In this document: piece after piece, positions 1-7,046 of the stretch
Layout: each line of letters begins with the position of its first letter
Position numbering within the stretch: position 1 is the stretch's first letter
Source: JBBKWH01 sp037968855
GTDB lineage: Bacteria; Pseudomonadota; Gammaproteobacteria; Pseudomonadales; Moraxellaceae
DNA: 10,335 nt
Assembly: GCA_037968855.1 (NCBI GenBank)
Contig: JBBKWH010000011.1
Span: 1 to 10,335, forward strand
Reading direction: 5' to 3'
Notes under the pieces: generated by a model
The model's database searches: none
Told to the model about the DNA's origin: nothing
The model's input: only the letters and a program-made list of their open reading frames with translations
Translations under genes and position numbers: made by a program

Positions 1-111
1 GCCAGAGCGCTGAATGGCCGTCCTCGAAAGGTACTGGGCTTTATGACGCCAGACGAGGTATTCTCCCAAGAAGTGATTCGACTAAAAGCCGCTGTTGCAC
101 TTCAACCTTGA
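1..111 (+). CDS. IS30-family transposase, C-terminal fragment (5' end outside window)
   Basis: Reading frame 1 is open from the first base to TGA at 109-111 and gives 36 residues. These include ALNGRPRKVLGF and MTPDEVF, the hallmark C-terminal block of IS30-family DDE transposases (typically LN-RPRK-LG--TP-E-F). In the family, this enzyme cuts and joins the IS ends through a DDE active site. The catalytic residues would lie upstream and are not visible here, so I cannot say whether the full gene is intact. The last codons overlap the probable right inverted repeat. The next gene starts 12 bases after the stop, in the same frame, which makes a read-through fusion formally possible but unlikely given the clean TGA. 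Confidence 0.85.
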   Translation, partial: ARALNGRPRKVLGFMTPDEVFSQEVIRLKAAVALQP

Positions 112-118
112 GACCGCC
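1..118 (+). mobile_element. IS30-family insertion sequence, right end only
   Basis: The left edge of the window cuts through an insertion sequence. What is visible is the 3' end of its transposase gene, with a probable right inverted repeat that overlaps the end of that gene at about 93-118. The repeat begins TGTTGC and continues with a central TTGA and a C-rich end. This matches the reverse complement of the E. coli IS30 left end, as I recall it, at the TGTTGC block and the TTGA block. The outer boundary near base 118 is inferred from that comparison, not from a matched left repeat, because the left end lies outside the window. GC content is near 50%, unlike the AT-rich gene that follows. 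Confidence 0.72.
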
Positions 119-123
119 CAGGG

Positions 124-741
124 ATGACCATTAATACGTTTTATAATCAGCACGCAGGTAAAGTTTGCTCAGAACAAATTTGGCTGAATGGTGACATCAT
201 TGCACAGCAGCAGTGGTGTGCAGATGCTAAGTTAAATTTAATTTCCTTAAAAAAGACAGATCAATATGATTTTTCTCAGGTAATCAGTTATGGAACTACT
301 GTTGATGGAGTAAATAAAATGGAATTTTTTTTTGGTGAGGCTGATTGTAAAAATGAATTTGGTTTAAGATTTTTTAATAAAGATGACCTTACCAAGGTTG
401 TGGCTATTAATATTAATGATTTGCATCATGTTTTTGTTAAAAACAATTTACTTTGCCTTAATCATTTGGATATTTTTAAATATATATTTAACGAGAGGCT
501 TATTTTAAATGGACTTGGTATAAACCCTGATTTTTTAAAAAAAGCACTTGGGCTAGGTTGTTTAAGTATTGTAAATTACTTAAATATTGATAACTGTAGT
601 TACTCAAAAGATTTTTTTGATCAATTGGCTAAAATTCCTCTTCTTAAAGAACTGGATTTTTATATCAAAAATACTGAGGAACAACAGCATTGGACACGTT
701 ATTTTCATTCAATACGACCTGATGTTGCGGTGAATGCGTGA
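124..741 (+). CDS. AT-rich orphan protein with leucine-rich-repeat-like C-terminus, possibly 5'-truncated
   Basis: This is a 205-residue protein that I do not recognise. Residues 1-110 are mixed polar and hydrophobic with no signal peptide or membrane segment. Residues about 115-185 have regularly spaced leucines and isoleucines, including LSIVNYLNIDN and LLKELDFYI about 26 residues apart, which looks like one or two leucine-rich repeats. This suggests a cytoplasmic binding protein rather than an enzyme, but that is inference. GC content is about 27% over most of the gene against about 50% in its neighbours, with heavy use of TTT, AAA, ATT and TTA, a clear sign of horizontal origin. The ATG at 124 lies only about 5 bases past the inferred IS end, and GGG touches the ATG without usable Shine-Dalgarno spacing. 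The true N-terminus may therefore have been removed by the insertion; the next in-frame ATG is at residue 66. No partner gene is visible. An immunity-type or defence-island remnant is possible but unsupported. Confidence 0.65.
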   Translation: MTINTFYNQHAGKVCSEQIWLNGDIIAQQQWCADAKLNLISLKKTDQYDFSQVISYGTTVDGVNKMEFFFGEADCKNEFGLRFFNKDDLTKVVAININDLHHVFVKNNLLCLNHLDIFKYIFNERLILNGLGINPDFLKKALGLGCLSIVNYLNIDNCSYSKDFFDQLAKIPLLKELDFYIKNTEEQQHWTRYFHSIRPDVAVNA

Positions 742-775
742 CTGGTAAATATAGTGATCACAGGCTTTAGCGCAT

Positions 776-803
776 AAAAAAGCCAGCACCAAAGCACTGG
801 CTT
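776..803 (-). terminator. Intrinsic terminator of the small acidic-protein gene
   Basis: AAGCCAG at 780-786 pairs perfectly with CTGGCTT at 797-803 across a 10-base loop. On the minus strand the stem runs into a T tract (the A run at 776-781). It lies 13 bases beyond the stop codon of the minus-strand gene at 817-1059, the expected place for its Rho-independent terminator. On the plus strand the sequence after the stem is not T-rich, so it should end minus-strand transcription only. Confidence 0.75.
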
Positions 804-816
804 GATTCACCACACA

Positions 817-1059
817 TTAACCCCCCTGAACCGGTGCCATGCCAGCAATGTTCGACTCTGGCAACGCAGACGGGTCTTCGTCGGTGCGGGCGGTGGGGCT
901 TGGCGTTAAGGTTGGCACATCGCCATCGGCCTGCTCGCGCACTTGCTCAACCAGCTCGTCCGTATCCACCTCATCCATCCCACGCTCTGGATGCTTGCTC
1001 GGATCAGCGCGCTCAAGGTACGGGTCTTTTTCGATCACCGGTTTTATTGGCTCAGACAT
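817..1059 (-). CDS. Small acidic, probably disordered protein of unknown function
   Basis: This 80-residue protein is rich in Asp, Glu and Pro, with few large hydrophobics, no cysteine, no signal peptide and no membrane segment. The N-terminus reads MSEPIKPVIEKDPYLERADP and contains KHPERGMDEVDTDELVEQV, and the tail is Pro/Thr/Ser-rich, ending in PVQGG. It is probably mostly unstructured. I recognise no family and assign no function. It is likely real: GGAG lies 9 bases before the ATG on the minus strand, GC content matches the host genes, and a terminator follows the stop. It lies downstream of ilvA on the same strand with a 136-base gap, so it could be cotranscribed or have its own promoter. 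No strong promoter was seen in the gap. Arginine- and serine-rich frames on the opposite strand over the same bases look like shadows. Confidence 0.7.
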   Translation of the reverse strand: MSEPIKPVIEKDPYLERADPSKHPERGMDEVDTDELVEQVREQADGDVPTLTPSPTARTDEDPSALPESNIAGMAPVQGG

Positions 1060-1195
1060 CAGATGTTACTCCATCACAATTACTTGATAGCCTTAGACTA
1101 GAGCACAACGGCGTGCGGTCGTGTTGCGGCTTGATGGTGCGCGTGTATCCTGATGCAAGTGGTGTATGGATTTTGCGACTCTACAATCGCCATGC

Positions 1196-2746
1196 TTATT
1201 TTAAAAACAAACGATAGCCCGCATTGTCGCTCACATCGCTATACGGATAGCCAATCGCTTGCAGAATTTCGGCCAATGCCGCATCGCTGTGCTGGCCTTG
1301 CTGCAAGCCCACCAATACCCGACCTTCTGCCGCGCCATGATTGCGATAATGAAACAACGAGATATTAAAATCTTGGCCGAGTTTTTCCAAAAATGACAAT
1401 AACGCGCTAGGCCGTTCTGGAAACTCAAAGCGAAACAATCGCTCATCAGTTAATCCGGCATGACCACCAATTAAATGCCGAATATGCAGTTTGGCAACTT
1501 CATCATCAGACAAGTCATCGACGGTATAGCCTTCGGCACAAAGTAAATCATGAATCTCTGTACGCTCAGTGAAACCGCCTTTTAAGCCAATGCCAACAAA
1601 CACTTGTGCATTGTTGCTACCGTTATAACGATAGTTAAACTCGGTAATACCGCGACCCTGTAGCGTACGGCAAAAATTTAAAAACGCGCCGACTGTCTCT
1701 GGAATACTCACCGCAAAAATCGCTTCGCGGCGTTCGCCAAGTTCGGTGCGCTCGGCAATGTAGCGCAAACGGTCAAAGTTCATGTTTGCGCCACAGACAA
1801 TCGCGGCCATGTTTTTGCCACTGATCTGGTGCCGCTCGATGTATTTTTTCATGCCTGCAACGGCCAACGCACCAGCGGGTTCGACAATGCTACGGTTTTC
1901 TTCGTACACGTCTTTGATGGCGGCACAGATTTCGTCAGTGGTGCAGGTGATGACGACGGGTTCGACAATCGGCCCTGAGCCGTCTGACTTGGGCTGCTGG
2001 ACAATCTCAAACGGTAACGCGCCAATCTGTGCCACGGCCACGCCATCGGCAAAGAGACCCACTTGCGGCAGCACTTGCCGTTCGCCAGTCTCAAAGGCGA
2101 GTTTTAGACAGGCCGATTCGCACGATTCCACGCCGATGACTTGGATATGCGGTGCAACTTCGCCTAAGTAAGCCGCAACGCCTGAAATCAACCCACCACC
2201 ACCGACCGCCACAAATACATAGTCGATGGCACGCCACTGTTGCAGCATTTCCATCGCGATGGTGCCTTGTCCTGCAATCACCAGTTCATCATCGTAGGGT
2301 GGAATATACACGCGGCCTTCGTCTTTGGCCCGTTGCAGCGCGTAGCGATTGGCCACGTCAAAGCTATCGCCATGCAGCACCACGTTGCCGCCTAAGCGTT
2401 TGACTGCGTTGACCTTGATGTCTGGTGTGGTACGTGGCATGACGATCACGGTGTCAATGCCGAGCTTTTGGCCAGAGTAGGCCACGCCTTGCGCGTGATT
2501 GCCCGCCGAGGCACAGACCACCCCACAAGCACGCTGTTCTGGCGTAAGCTGGCTGATCCGGTTATAGGCGCCGCGCAATTTGAACGAAAAGACCGGTTGT
2601 AGGTCTTCGCGTTTTAATCGAATCTGGTTGTTTAACCGAATGGACAGGTTTGGCGCAGCATCCAATGGGCTTAAAATGGCGACATCGTAGACCGTTGCTT
2701 GCAAGATGCGCCGAACCAATTGTGTCAACATGCCAAATTCATCCAA
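1196..2746 (-). CDS. ilvA: Threonine ammonia-lyase, biosynthetic (threonine deaminase)
   Basis: This PLP enzyme deaminates L-threonine to 2-oxobutanoate and ammonia, the committed step of isoleucine synthesis, in the cytoplasm. The PLP lysine is in SFKLRGA (K56). The SAGNHAQG loop is at 80-87 and the phosphate-binding VGGGGLISGV at 181-190. Residues from about 340 to the end form two ACT-like regulatory modules, the usual site of isoleucine inhibition and valine activation, including FEFPERPSALL and NISLFHYRNHG. Length is close to the 514 residues of E. coli IlvA. Two starts are possible. The ATG at 2746 gives 516 residues. The one at 2731 gives 511 (MLTQLVRRILQATVYDVA), has GGA about 8 bases upstream, and looks closer to family N-termini, so I slightly prefer it. 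Residues about 253-261 (KSDGSGPIV) appear as an insertion relative to E. coli. The gene is divergent from rpiA, and no leader peptide or attenuator is visible. Confidence 0.97.
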   Translation of the reverse strand: MDEFGMLTQLVRRILQATVYDVAILSPLDAAPNLSIRLNNQIRLKREDLQPVFSFKLRGAYNRISQLTPEQRACGVVCASAGNHAQGVAYSGQKLGIDTVIVMPRTTPDIKVNAVKRLGGNVVLHGDSFDVANRYALQRAKDEGRVYIPPYDDELVIAGQGTIAMEMLQQWRAIDYVFVAVGGGGLISGVAAYLGEVAPHIQVIGVESCESACLKLAFETGERQVLPQVGLFADGVAVAQIGALPFEIVQQPKSDGSGPIVEPVVITCTTDEICAAIKDVYEENRSIVEPAGALAVAGMKKYIERHQISGKNMAAIVCGANMNFDRLRYIAERTELGERREAIFAVSIPETVGAFLNFCRTLQGRGITEFNYRYNGSNNAQVFVGIGLKGGFTERTEIHDLLCAEGYTVDDLSDDEVAKLHIRHLIGGHAGLTDERLFRFEFPERPSALLSFLEKLGQDFNISLFHYRNHGAAEGRVLVGLQQGQHSDAALAEILQAIGYPYSDVSDNAGYRLFLK

Positions 2747-2763
2747 ATCCGATTAGACTGGCA

Positions 2764-2792
2764 AGGTTAGGGTAGCGATGCGTTTGGTTCAA
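2764..2792 (-). promoter_or_regulatory. Possible sigma-70 promoter of ilvA
   Basis: On the minus strand, TTGAAC (-35, at 2787-2792) and TAACCT (-10, at 2764-2769) are separated by 17 bases. The predicted transcription start is near 2757. That leaves only about 11 bases before the ATG at 2746 but about 26 before the ATG at 2731, which favours the downstream start. The -10 match is weak, so this is a candidate only. Confidence 0.28.
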
Positions 2793-2872
2793 GGCGAGTC
2801 TGCGTATTTTTGCCCTAGATCGCCATGTGCGGTTACTGATTCTATTTTTAGTTCACTGTTGAGACCAAAAGC

Positions 2873-3547
2873 ATGACCACGTTATCCCCGCAAGATGCAC
2901 GCAAACAAGCCGCTGCACACGCTGCACTGGCACATTTGCCCAAAGGCGGTGTGTTGGGTGTGGGTACAGGCAGCACAGTTAATTTCTTGATTGATATGCT
3001 GCCAGAGCTACAACTCGAAGCAGCGGTATCCAGCTCGCAAGCCACCACAGATCGCTTAAAAGCGCTTGGCATTGAAGTGGTGGAGATGAACCAAGTCAGT
3101 GGTTTGGATGCCTATGTAGACGGTGCCGACGAAATTGACCGTCATTTGCACATGATCAAAGGCGGCGGCGGTGCGTTAACCCGTGAAAAAATCGTTGCGT
3201 CGATTGCCAAAAAGTTTGTCTGTATTGTTGATGAGTCCAAATGGGTTGATCAATTAGGCCGTGCGTTTCCATTACCGATTGAAGTGATCCCCATGGCACG
3301 TTCTGCGGTGGCACGTAAGCTGGTGGCGATGGGTGGTGATCCGGTCTATCGTCAAGGCTTTGTCACTGACAATGGCAATGTGATTTTGGATGTGCATAAC
3401 CTGTCGATTATGAATGCGATGGAAATGGAGCGTGATATCAACAATATCGCCGGTGTGGTCTGTAATGGTTTATTTGCTGTGCGTGGTGCCGATGTGGCGC
3501 TCATCGCGGGTAGTGATGGTGTACGTGAAGCCAAAGCGACTTACTAA
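2873..3547 (+). CDS. rpiA: Ribose-5-phosphate isomerase A
   Basis: RpiA interconverts ribose 5-phosphate and ribulose 5-phosphate in the non-oxidative pentose phosphate pathway, in the cytoplasm. The 224 residues match the family length (219 in E. coli). The phosphate-binding GTGST is at 31-35. DGADE at 83-87 supplies the two conserved aspartates. KGGGGAL gives Lys96, and ALTREK gives the catalytic-base glutamate at 105; all four are offset by 2 from E. coli D81, D84, K94 and E103. No key residue is missing. The start ATG has GAG about 10 bases upstream in TTGAGACC. The gene is divergent from ilvA across a 126- to 141-base spacer, an arrangement I associate with Pseudomonadales. A metallohydrolase gene follows after 35 bases and may be cotranscribed. 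Confidence 0.97.
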   Translation: MTTLSPQDARKQAAAHAALAHLPKGGVLGVGTGSTVNFLIDMLPELQLEAAVSSSQATTDRLKALGIEVVEMNQVSGLDAYVDGADEIDRHLHMIKGGGGALTREKIVASIAKKFVCIVDESKWVDQLGRAFPLPIEVIPMARSAVARKLVAMGGDPVYRQGFVTDNGNVILDVHNLSIMNAMEMERDINNIAGVVCNGLFAVRGADVALIAGSDGVREAKATY

Positions 3548-3582
3548 GCAGGCCGCTTGATCTGGCTGAGTTGATCTGATCC

Positions 3583-4257
3583 ATGTCTGTACCTGCGCAA
3601 CCATTGCCAGCGATTAAACGGCGCGTCCACGCACAGGCGCGCCGTCTTAAATTGACCTTAAGACGCGGTGAGGTCTGGCTAACGTGTCCACCACGCGTTT
3701 CTGAATTGGCGATTCAACGTTTTTTAACCCAAAGTCAACCGTGGTTAGAGCAAGCATGGCAGACCTATTTGGATGGTTTGCCAGTTGTTGAGTCTATGGA
3801 TGTTGTTGATTTGCCAATGTTGGGCCAGACGTGGCGGATCAAGCCAGATGCGACGTGCCAGATGGCGTATACAGCGGGTCAACGCTTGTATATGCCACAG
3901 CAAGATTGGCCGCAACAGGTGAAAGACTGGATCAAACAACACGCCAACACGCATTTACCCCGTCGATTGCAGCAGTTAAGCCAGCAACATGGCTTTGACT
4001 ATGGTCGGTGTACGGTACGGCAGATGGTCAGTCGATGGGGTAGTTGTTCGGCGCAAAAAAACATCAGCTTAAACGCAGCCTTGCTGTTATTGCCAGTTGA
4101 GTTGGTCGATTATGTGTTGTTGCATGAGCTATGCCATACACGGCAGATGAATCATTCGGCGGCATTTTGGGCCGAGATGACGGCAGTCTGTACCGATTGG
4201 CCAGCACGTAGACAAACCCTTAAATCTGTTCAGTTGCCCACATGGTGGGGCACTTAG
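3583..4257 (+). CDS. YgjP/WssS-type zinc metallohydrolase (M48-like, DUF45)
   Basis: This 224-residue soluble protein belongs to the YgjP-like DUF45 family, related to the SprT and WLM metalloproteases. The zinc site is clear: HELCH at 181-185 with Glu182 as catalytic base, followed by QMNHSAAFW, where His191 is the likely third ligand. RWGSCS at 151-156 and SLNAALLLLP at 162-171 are the conserved block just before the active site in this family. The N-terminal part (KRRVHAQARRLKLTLRRGEVWLTCPP) is the usual basic beta-strand region. Family members are annotated as metallopeptidases or, for YgjP, with a reported nucleotide-pyrophosphatase activity; the substrate here cannot be told from sequence. 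The gene follows rpiA by 35 bases and has only a weak ribosome site (GAG 12 bases before the ATG), suggesting coupling to rpiA. It converges on the lipoprotein gene at 4324. Confidence 0.85.
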   Translation: MSVPAQPLPAIKRRVHAQARRLKLTLRRGEVWLTCPPRVSELAIQRFLTQSQPWLEQAWQTYLDGLPVVESMDVVDLPMLGQTWRIKPDATCQMAYTAGQRLYMPQQDWPQQVKDWIKQHANTHLPRRLQQLSQQHGFDYGRCTVRQMVSRWGSCSAQKNISLNAALLLLPVELVDYVLLHELCHTRQMNHSAAFWAEMTAVCTDWPARRQTLKSVQLPTWWGT

Positions 4258-4325
4258 GCCCCACGTCTGTGAGTCGTGGTGTGATCAATCACATGAAGAT
4301 TTTAGAATGGCGCAGATGAGCCATT
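4245..4325. other. Hairpin cluster between convergent genes
   Basis: Four stems follow one another. GTGGGGC/GCCCCAC at 4245-4251 and 4258-4264 is a perfect 7-base-pair stem whose loop holds the TAG stop of the metallohydrolase gene. CCACG/CGTGG at 4261-4265 and 4275-4279 excludes the first. TGTGAT/ATCACA lies at 4280-4293. AATGGC/GCCATT at 4306-4311 and 4320-4325 overlaps the lipoprotein stop. None is followed by a T tract on either strand, so these are not canonical intrinsic terminators. They may mark the ends of two colliding transcripts or protect the 3' ends. Confidence 0.4.
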
Positions 4326-5799
4326 AGAACTGACAGGTGATTTTTTGCTGGGTCAGTTGGTTCGGGATGGTGTCACCCGAGCGGCCAGTGACCACGGATG
4401 TAATCGTGCTGCCTGTGCTACGGATTTGGATAAAATACGGCAGGCTTTCGCTTGGAGTCGAGACGTTTAGCAAATAATGATTGCTATTGGCATCTGGACG
4501 GCTCAGCGAGTCGGTCAGCTCACGGTTAATGGTACTTTCGTCGGTTAAGTTGCCTTGGGTCACGACAATTCTGCCACTGGGATAAATATCCAAGGTACAG
4601 CCATTGCCATTGTCATGATGGCCAATTAACTGCTCAATCATGTTGATTTGACGTGAGTCATCAACATTCAAAAAGCTCTGTACCTCGCCAGCCTCCAGCC
4701 CATAAGCACGGGTGTAGTTGCCAGCGCCGGCACTGTGTAGCTCATAGCCGCCGTAGCTAATACTATCAACAAAATCTTGCTTGATAATCCATTGATAATC
4801 TTGGCTATTAATGGCGTAAAATGGTAGAAAAATTGCTTTAGCCGCATCGCCATGTGCCGCATTATAGTCTTGGCGGGCAGGCAGTTGATCAATAGCCAGT
4901 AATGCTTTGGTGTTGCGCTCAGGATTGTTGTTTAGGATTGGCGTGACCAGCGGATCGTTGAGATAAATATCATCAAAATCGCCTTGGCCATAGACAGTCA
5001 GACCATCAAGATCACCGTCTTTAAAGTCGATGGCAATGTGTTTGCCAAAGCCCAAATATGGCGAGGGATCGTTAGGATGGCGTTGATGATATAGCGCGTA
5101 ATGACCAACGCTAAACACGGTGTCTCTAAAACTCACCGCATTGGTCGAATCAATCGTCACGGCAGATAGATCTGCGCGGCTGCCATAGCTGGCGGCAAAG
5201 GTCGTGCCACGTACACGGAATACCACGTTTAACTCTTGGTTGGCCGTACTAATATCCGCAGTTGTCAGGCGAGAGGCTTGAATATTGTCGGGATCAAGAT
5301 TGCCTGCACGTACCAAGGCGCGTTGATACGCCGCTTCACTAAATGGATCGACCTTCATGGTGAGGCCGCGGGTGCTCATGTTAATGACCCCATGCAGGGT
5401 CGAGGTCATCGGTGCCATGCGATCAAGCGCGACATCGTAGTAGCTACTGCTGCTACTGACTGGACTCACTTCGGCAATCAGTACGGTTCCATTTTCTGCA
5501 TATGCTTTTGGAATATTAAATTGCGCTAAGGTGCCTGAAGACAGGATTTGATTGCCAATTTCAGTTGAGGAGGCTGCATCAATCACGCGAACGCGAACGT
5601 TTTGCAGGGTGACGGGTGAGCGAACAGCAAGTGAGTAGCTCACATTTTCAGGATCAGTTGGTGTGCCAGTGGGGTTTGATGTCCGAGTAGTCGGATTCTC
5701 GCTACCACAGCCGGTTAATAGACAAACACCAGACAACATGGCAGTAGCCAGCGCACGTGATAACGTGGTTTTGGCGATGTGAGGGGACAGCGAAGGCAT
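4324..5799 (-). CDS. Large lipoprotein of unknown function, probably outer-membrane anchored
   Basis: The 491 residues begin with a signal peptide: hydrophobic residues 15-30 ending in the lipobox LTGC, with Cys31 as the predicted lipidated residue. Position +2 is Gly, not Asp, so sorting to the outer membrane is expected. A Thr/Pro/Asn-rich linker follows (about 34-52), then a globular region of probable beta-rich character. Residues 258-282 are rich in Asp and Gly, including DGDLDG and GDFDD, and could bind calcium. Mature cysteines at 401 and 489 could form a disulfide. I recognise no enzyme motif or named family. Translation is well supported: AAGGAG lies 7 bases before the ATG (5807-5812 on the plus strand). 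The gene stands alone between convergent and divergent neighbours, so context does not suggest a role. GC content is like that of the host genes. Confidence 0.9.
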   Translation of the reverse strand: MPSLSPHIAKTTLSRALATAMLSGVCLLTGCGSENPTTRTSNPTGTPTDPENVSYSLAVRSPVTLQNVRVRVIDAASSTEIGNQILSSGTLAQFNIPKAYAENGTVLIAEVSPVSSSSSYYDVALDRMAPMTSTLHGVINMSTRGLTMKVDPFSEAAYQRALVRAGNLDPDNIQASRLTTADISTANQELNVVFRVRGTTFAASYGSRADLSAVTIDSTNAVSFRDTVFSVGHYALYHQRHPNDPSPYLGFGKHIAIDFKDGDLDGLTVYGQGDFDDIYLNDPLVTPILNNNPERNTKALLAIDQLPARQDYNAAHGDAAKAIFLPFYAINSQDYQWIIKQDFVDSISYGGYELHSAGAGNYTRAYGLEAGEVQSFLNVDDSRQINMIEQLIGHHDNGNGCTLDIYPSGRIVVTQGNLTDESTINRELTDSLSRPDANSNHYLLNVSTPSESLPYFIQIRSTGSTITSVVTGRSGDTIPNQLTQQKITCQF

Positions 5800-5905
5800 C
5801 CACGCGCTCCTTGGATTTATTGTGAGGGTCAGTCCTAATCTATATTTAAGAGTAATAAGATGCGTTCGTCTATGGCATTCGGCAGTTTTGTCTGTCTAAT
5901 GATCC

Positions 5906-5914
5906 TGTCATACT
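5906..5914 (+). promoter_or_regulatory. Possible extended -10 promoter of argC
   Basis: TG at 5906-5907, one base, then CATACT at 5909-5914 resembles an extended -10 element. The TTTTGT 17 bases upstream is a poor -35, which is typical when the TG extension is present. Transcription would start near 5921, leaving a leader of about 24 bases before the preferred argC start. No arginine-repressor (ARG box) palindrome was recognised around it. Confidence 0.3.
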
Positions 5915-5944
5915 AGCGCCTTTGTTTGGTTTGGAGACATGCAG

Positions 5945-7000
5945 ATGGTTTCGGTTGGGATTGTCGGTGGAACGGGATATACCGGTGTAGAGCTGGTTCG
6001 CTTGCTGCTGCGTCATCCGCATGTGCAGATTAAAGCACTCACATCACGTACCGAAGCCGGTACACGGGTTGATGCGATGTTTCCAAGCTTGCGCGGATTG
6101 ACCGATTTGTGCTTTAGCGATACCACGCCAGATTCGTTAGCCGGTTGTGATGTGGTGTTCTTTGCCACACCACATGGCGTTGCCATGAAGCAAGCGCGTG
6201 ACTTGGTCGAGGCTGGTACACGCATCATTGATTTGGCTGCCGATTTTCGTTTGCAAGACACTGCGGCTTTTGAGCAATGGTATGGCATGCCACATGCTTG
6301 CCCTGATCTGCTGGCCGAGTCGGTGTATGGCTTACCAGAGACCAATCGTGAGGCGATTCGTCAGGCCCGCATTATTGGCAACCCTGGCTGCTATCCGACC
6401 ACCGTACAATTGGGCCTGTTACCCTTGCTAGGGGCGCATGCGGATCAACCCTTGATCGATGCCAGTAGTTTGATTGTCGATGCCAAGTCCGGTACATCAG
6501 GCGCAGGACGCAAAGCCGAAACCAGCCTCTTATTTGCCGAAGCTGCCGATAGCTTTAAGGCGTATGGGGTCAAAGGCCATCGTCATCATCCCGAAATCGT
6601 CCAAGGCTTGCAGGCAGTGAGTGGTAGTGCCGACTTTGCCAGCATGACCTTTGTGCCACATTTGGTGCCGATGATCCGTGGCATGTTTACCACCATGTAC
6701 TTACGCCTGACCGACGCAGGCCAAGCAACAGATTTGCAAGCGCTGTACGAACAATGCTTTGCCAATGAAGTGTTTGTCGATGTCATGCCAAGCGGTAGCT
6801 TGCCAGAGACTCGTTCGGTTCGTGGCTCGAATCAACTGCGTATCGCCCTATATCGCCCGAACAACGGCAATCAGTTGGTGATTTTGGTGGTGCAAGATAA
6901 TTTGGTCAAAGGTGCGGCTGGCCAAGCGGTGCAAAACATGAACCTGATGTTTGGACTTGCCGAAAATGCAGGTTTGGATATTGTACCGATGCTGCCTTAA
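5945..7000 (+). CDS. argC: N-acetyl-gamma-glutamyl-phosphate reductase
   Basis: ArgC reduces N-acetylglutamyl 5-phosphate with NADPH to N-acetylglutamate 5-semialdehyde, the third step of arginine synthesis, in the cytoplasm. The Rossmann motif GIVGGTGYTG is at residues 5-14. The catalytic cysteine is in GNPGCYPT (C149), and KSGTSGAGRK at 181-190 and GHRHHPEI at 211-218 (active-site His) complete the type-1 ArgC signature. From the ATG at 5945 the protein has 351 residues, typical of the family. An ATG two codons upstream (5939) is open, but GGAG at 5933-5936 sits only 2 bases from it and 8 bases from the ATG at 5945, so 5945 is the better start. A DUF6776-like gene follows after 46 bases on the same strand. 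Confidence 0.97.
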   Translation: MVSVGIVGGTGYTGVELVRLLLRHPHVQIKALTSRTEAGTRVDAMFPSLRGLTDLCFSDTTPDSLAGCDVVFFATPHGVAMKQARDLVEAGTRIIDLAADFRLQDTAAFEQWYGMPHACPDLLAESVYGLPETNREAIRQARIIGNPGCYPTTVQLGLLPLLGAHADQPLIDASSLIVDAKSGTSGAGRKAETSLLFAEAADSFKAYGVKGHRHHPEIVQGLQAVSGSADFASMTFVPHLVPMIRGMFTTMYLRLTDAGQATDLQALYEQCFANEVFVDVMPSGSLPETRSVRGSNQLRIALYRPNNGNQLVILVVQDNLVKGAAGQAVQNMNLMFGLAENAGLDIVPMLP

Positions 7001-7046
7001 GGCCTAGGTCAACAAAACGGATCCATCATGCTGGAAGAAAACGCGA

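Noticed and set aside
1080..1195. Possible terminator after ilvA (GC-rich segment with CACAAC and GTGTTG)
   Set aside because: The arms are not true inverted complements and no T tract follows on the minus strand.
834..1217. Plus-strand frames of 127 and 82 codons opposite the small acidic-protein gene
   Set aside because: They are Arg/Pro- or Ser-rich shadows with no ribosome site; the minus-strand frame has a good ribosome site, host-like composition and a terminator.
2747..2872. ilv-type attenuator or leader peptide before ilvA
   Set aside because: No short frame with runs of Ile/Val/Leu codons and no terminator/antiterminator pair is visible in the 126-base divergent spacer.
3557..3578. 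Direct repeat TTGATCTG twice with 14-base period before the metallohydrolase gene
   Set aside because: It is only 8 bases repeated twice and has no supporting promoter or operator features; it is likely chance.
4280..4293. TGTGA/TCACA palindrome resembling a CRP site
   Set aside because: The half-sites are 4 bases apart instead of 6, and it lies between two convergent gene ends where no promoter is expected.
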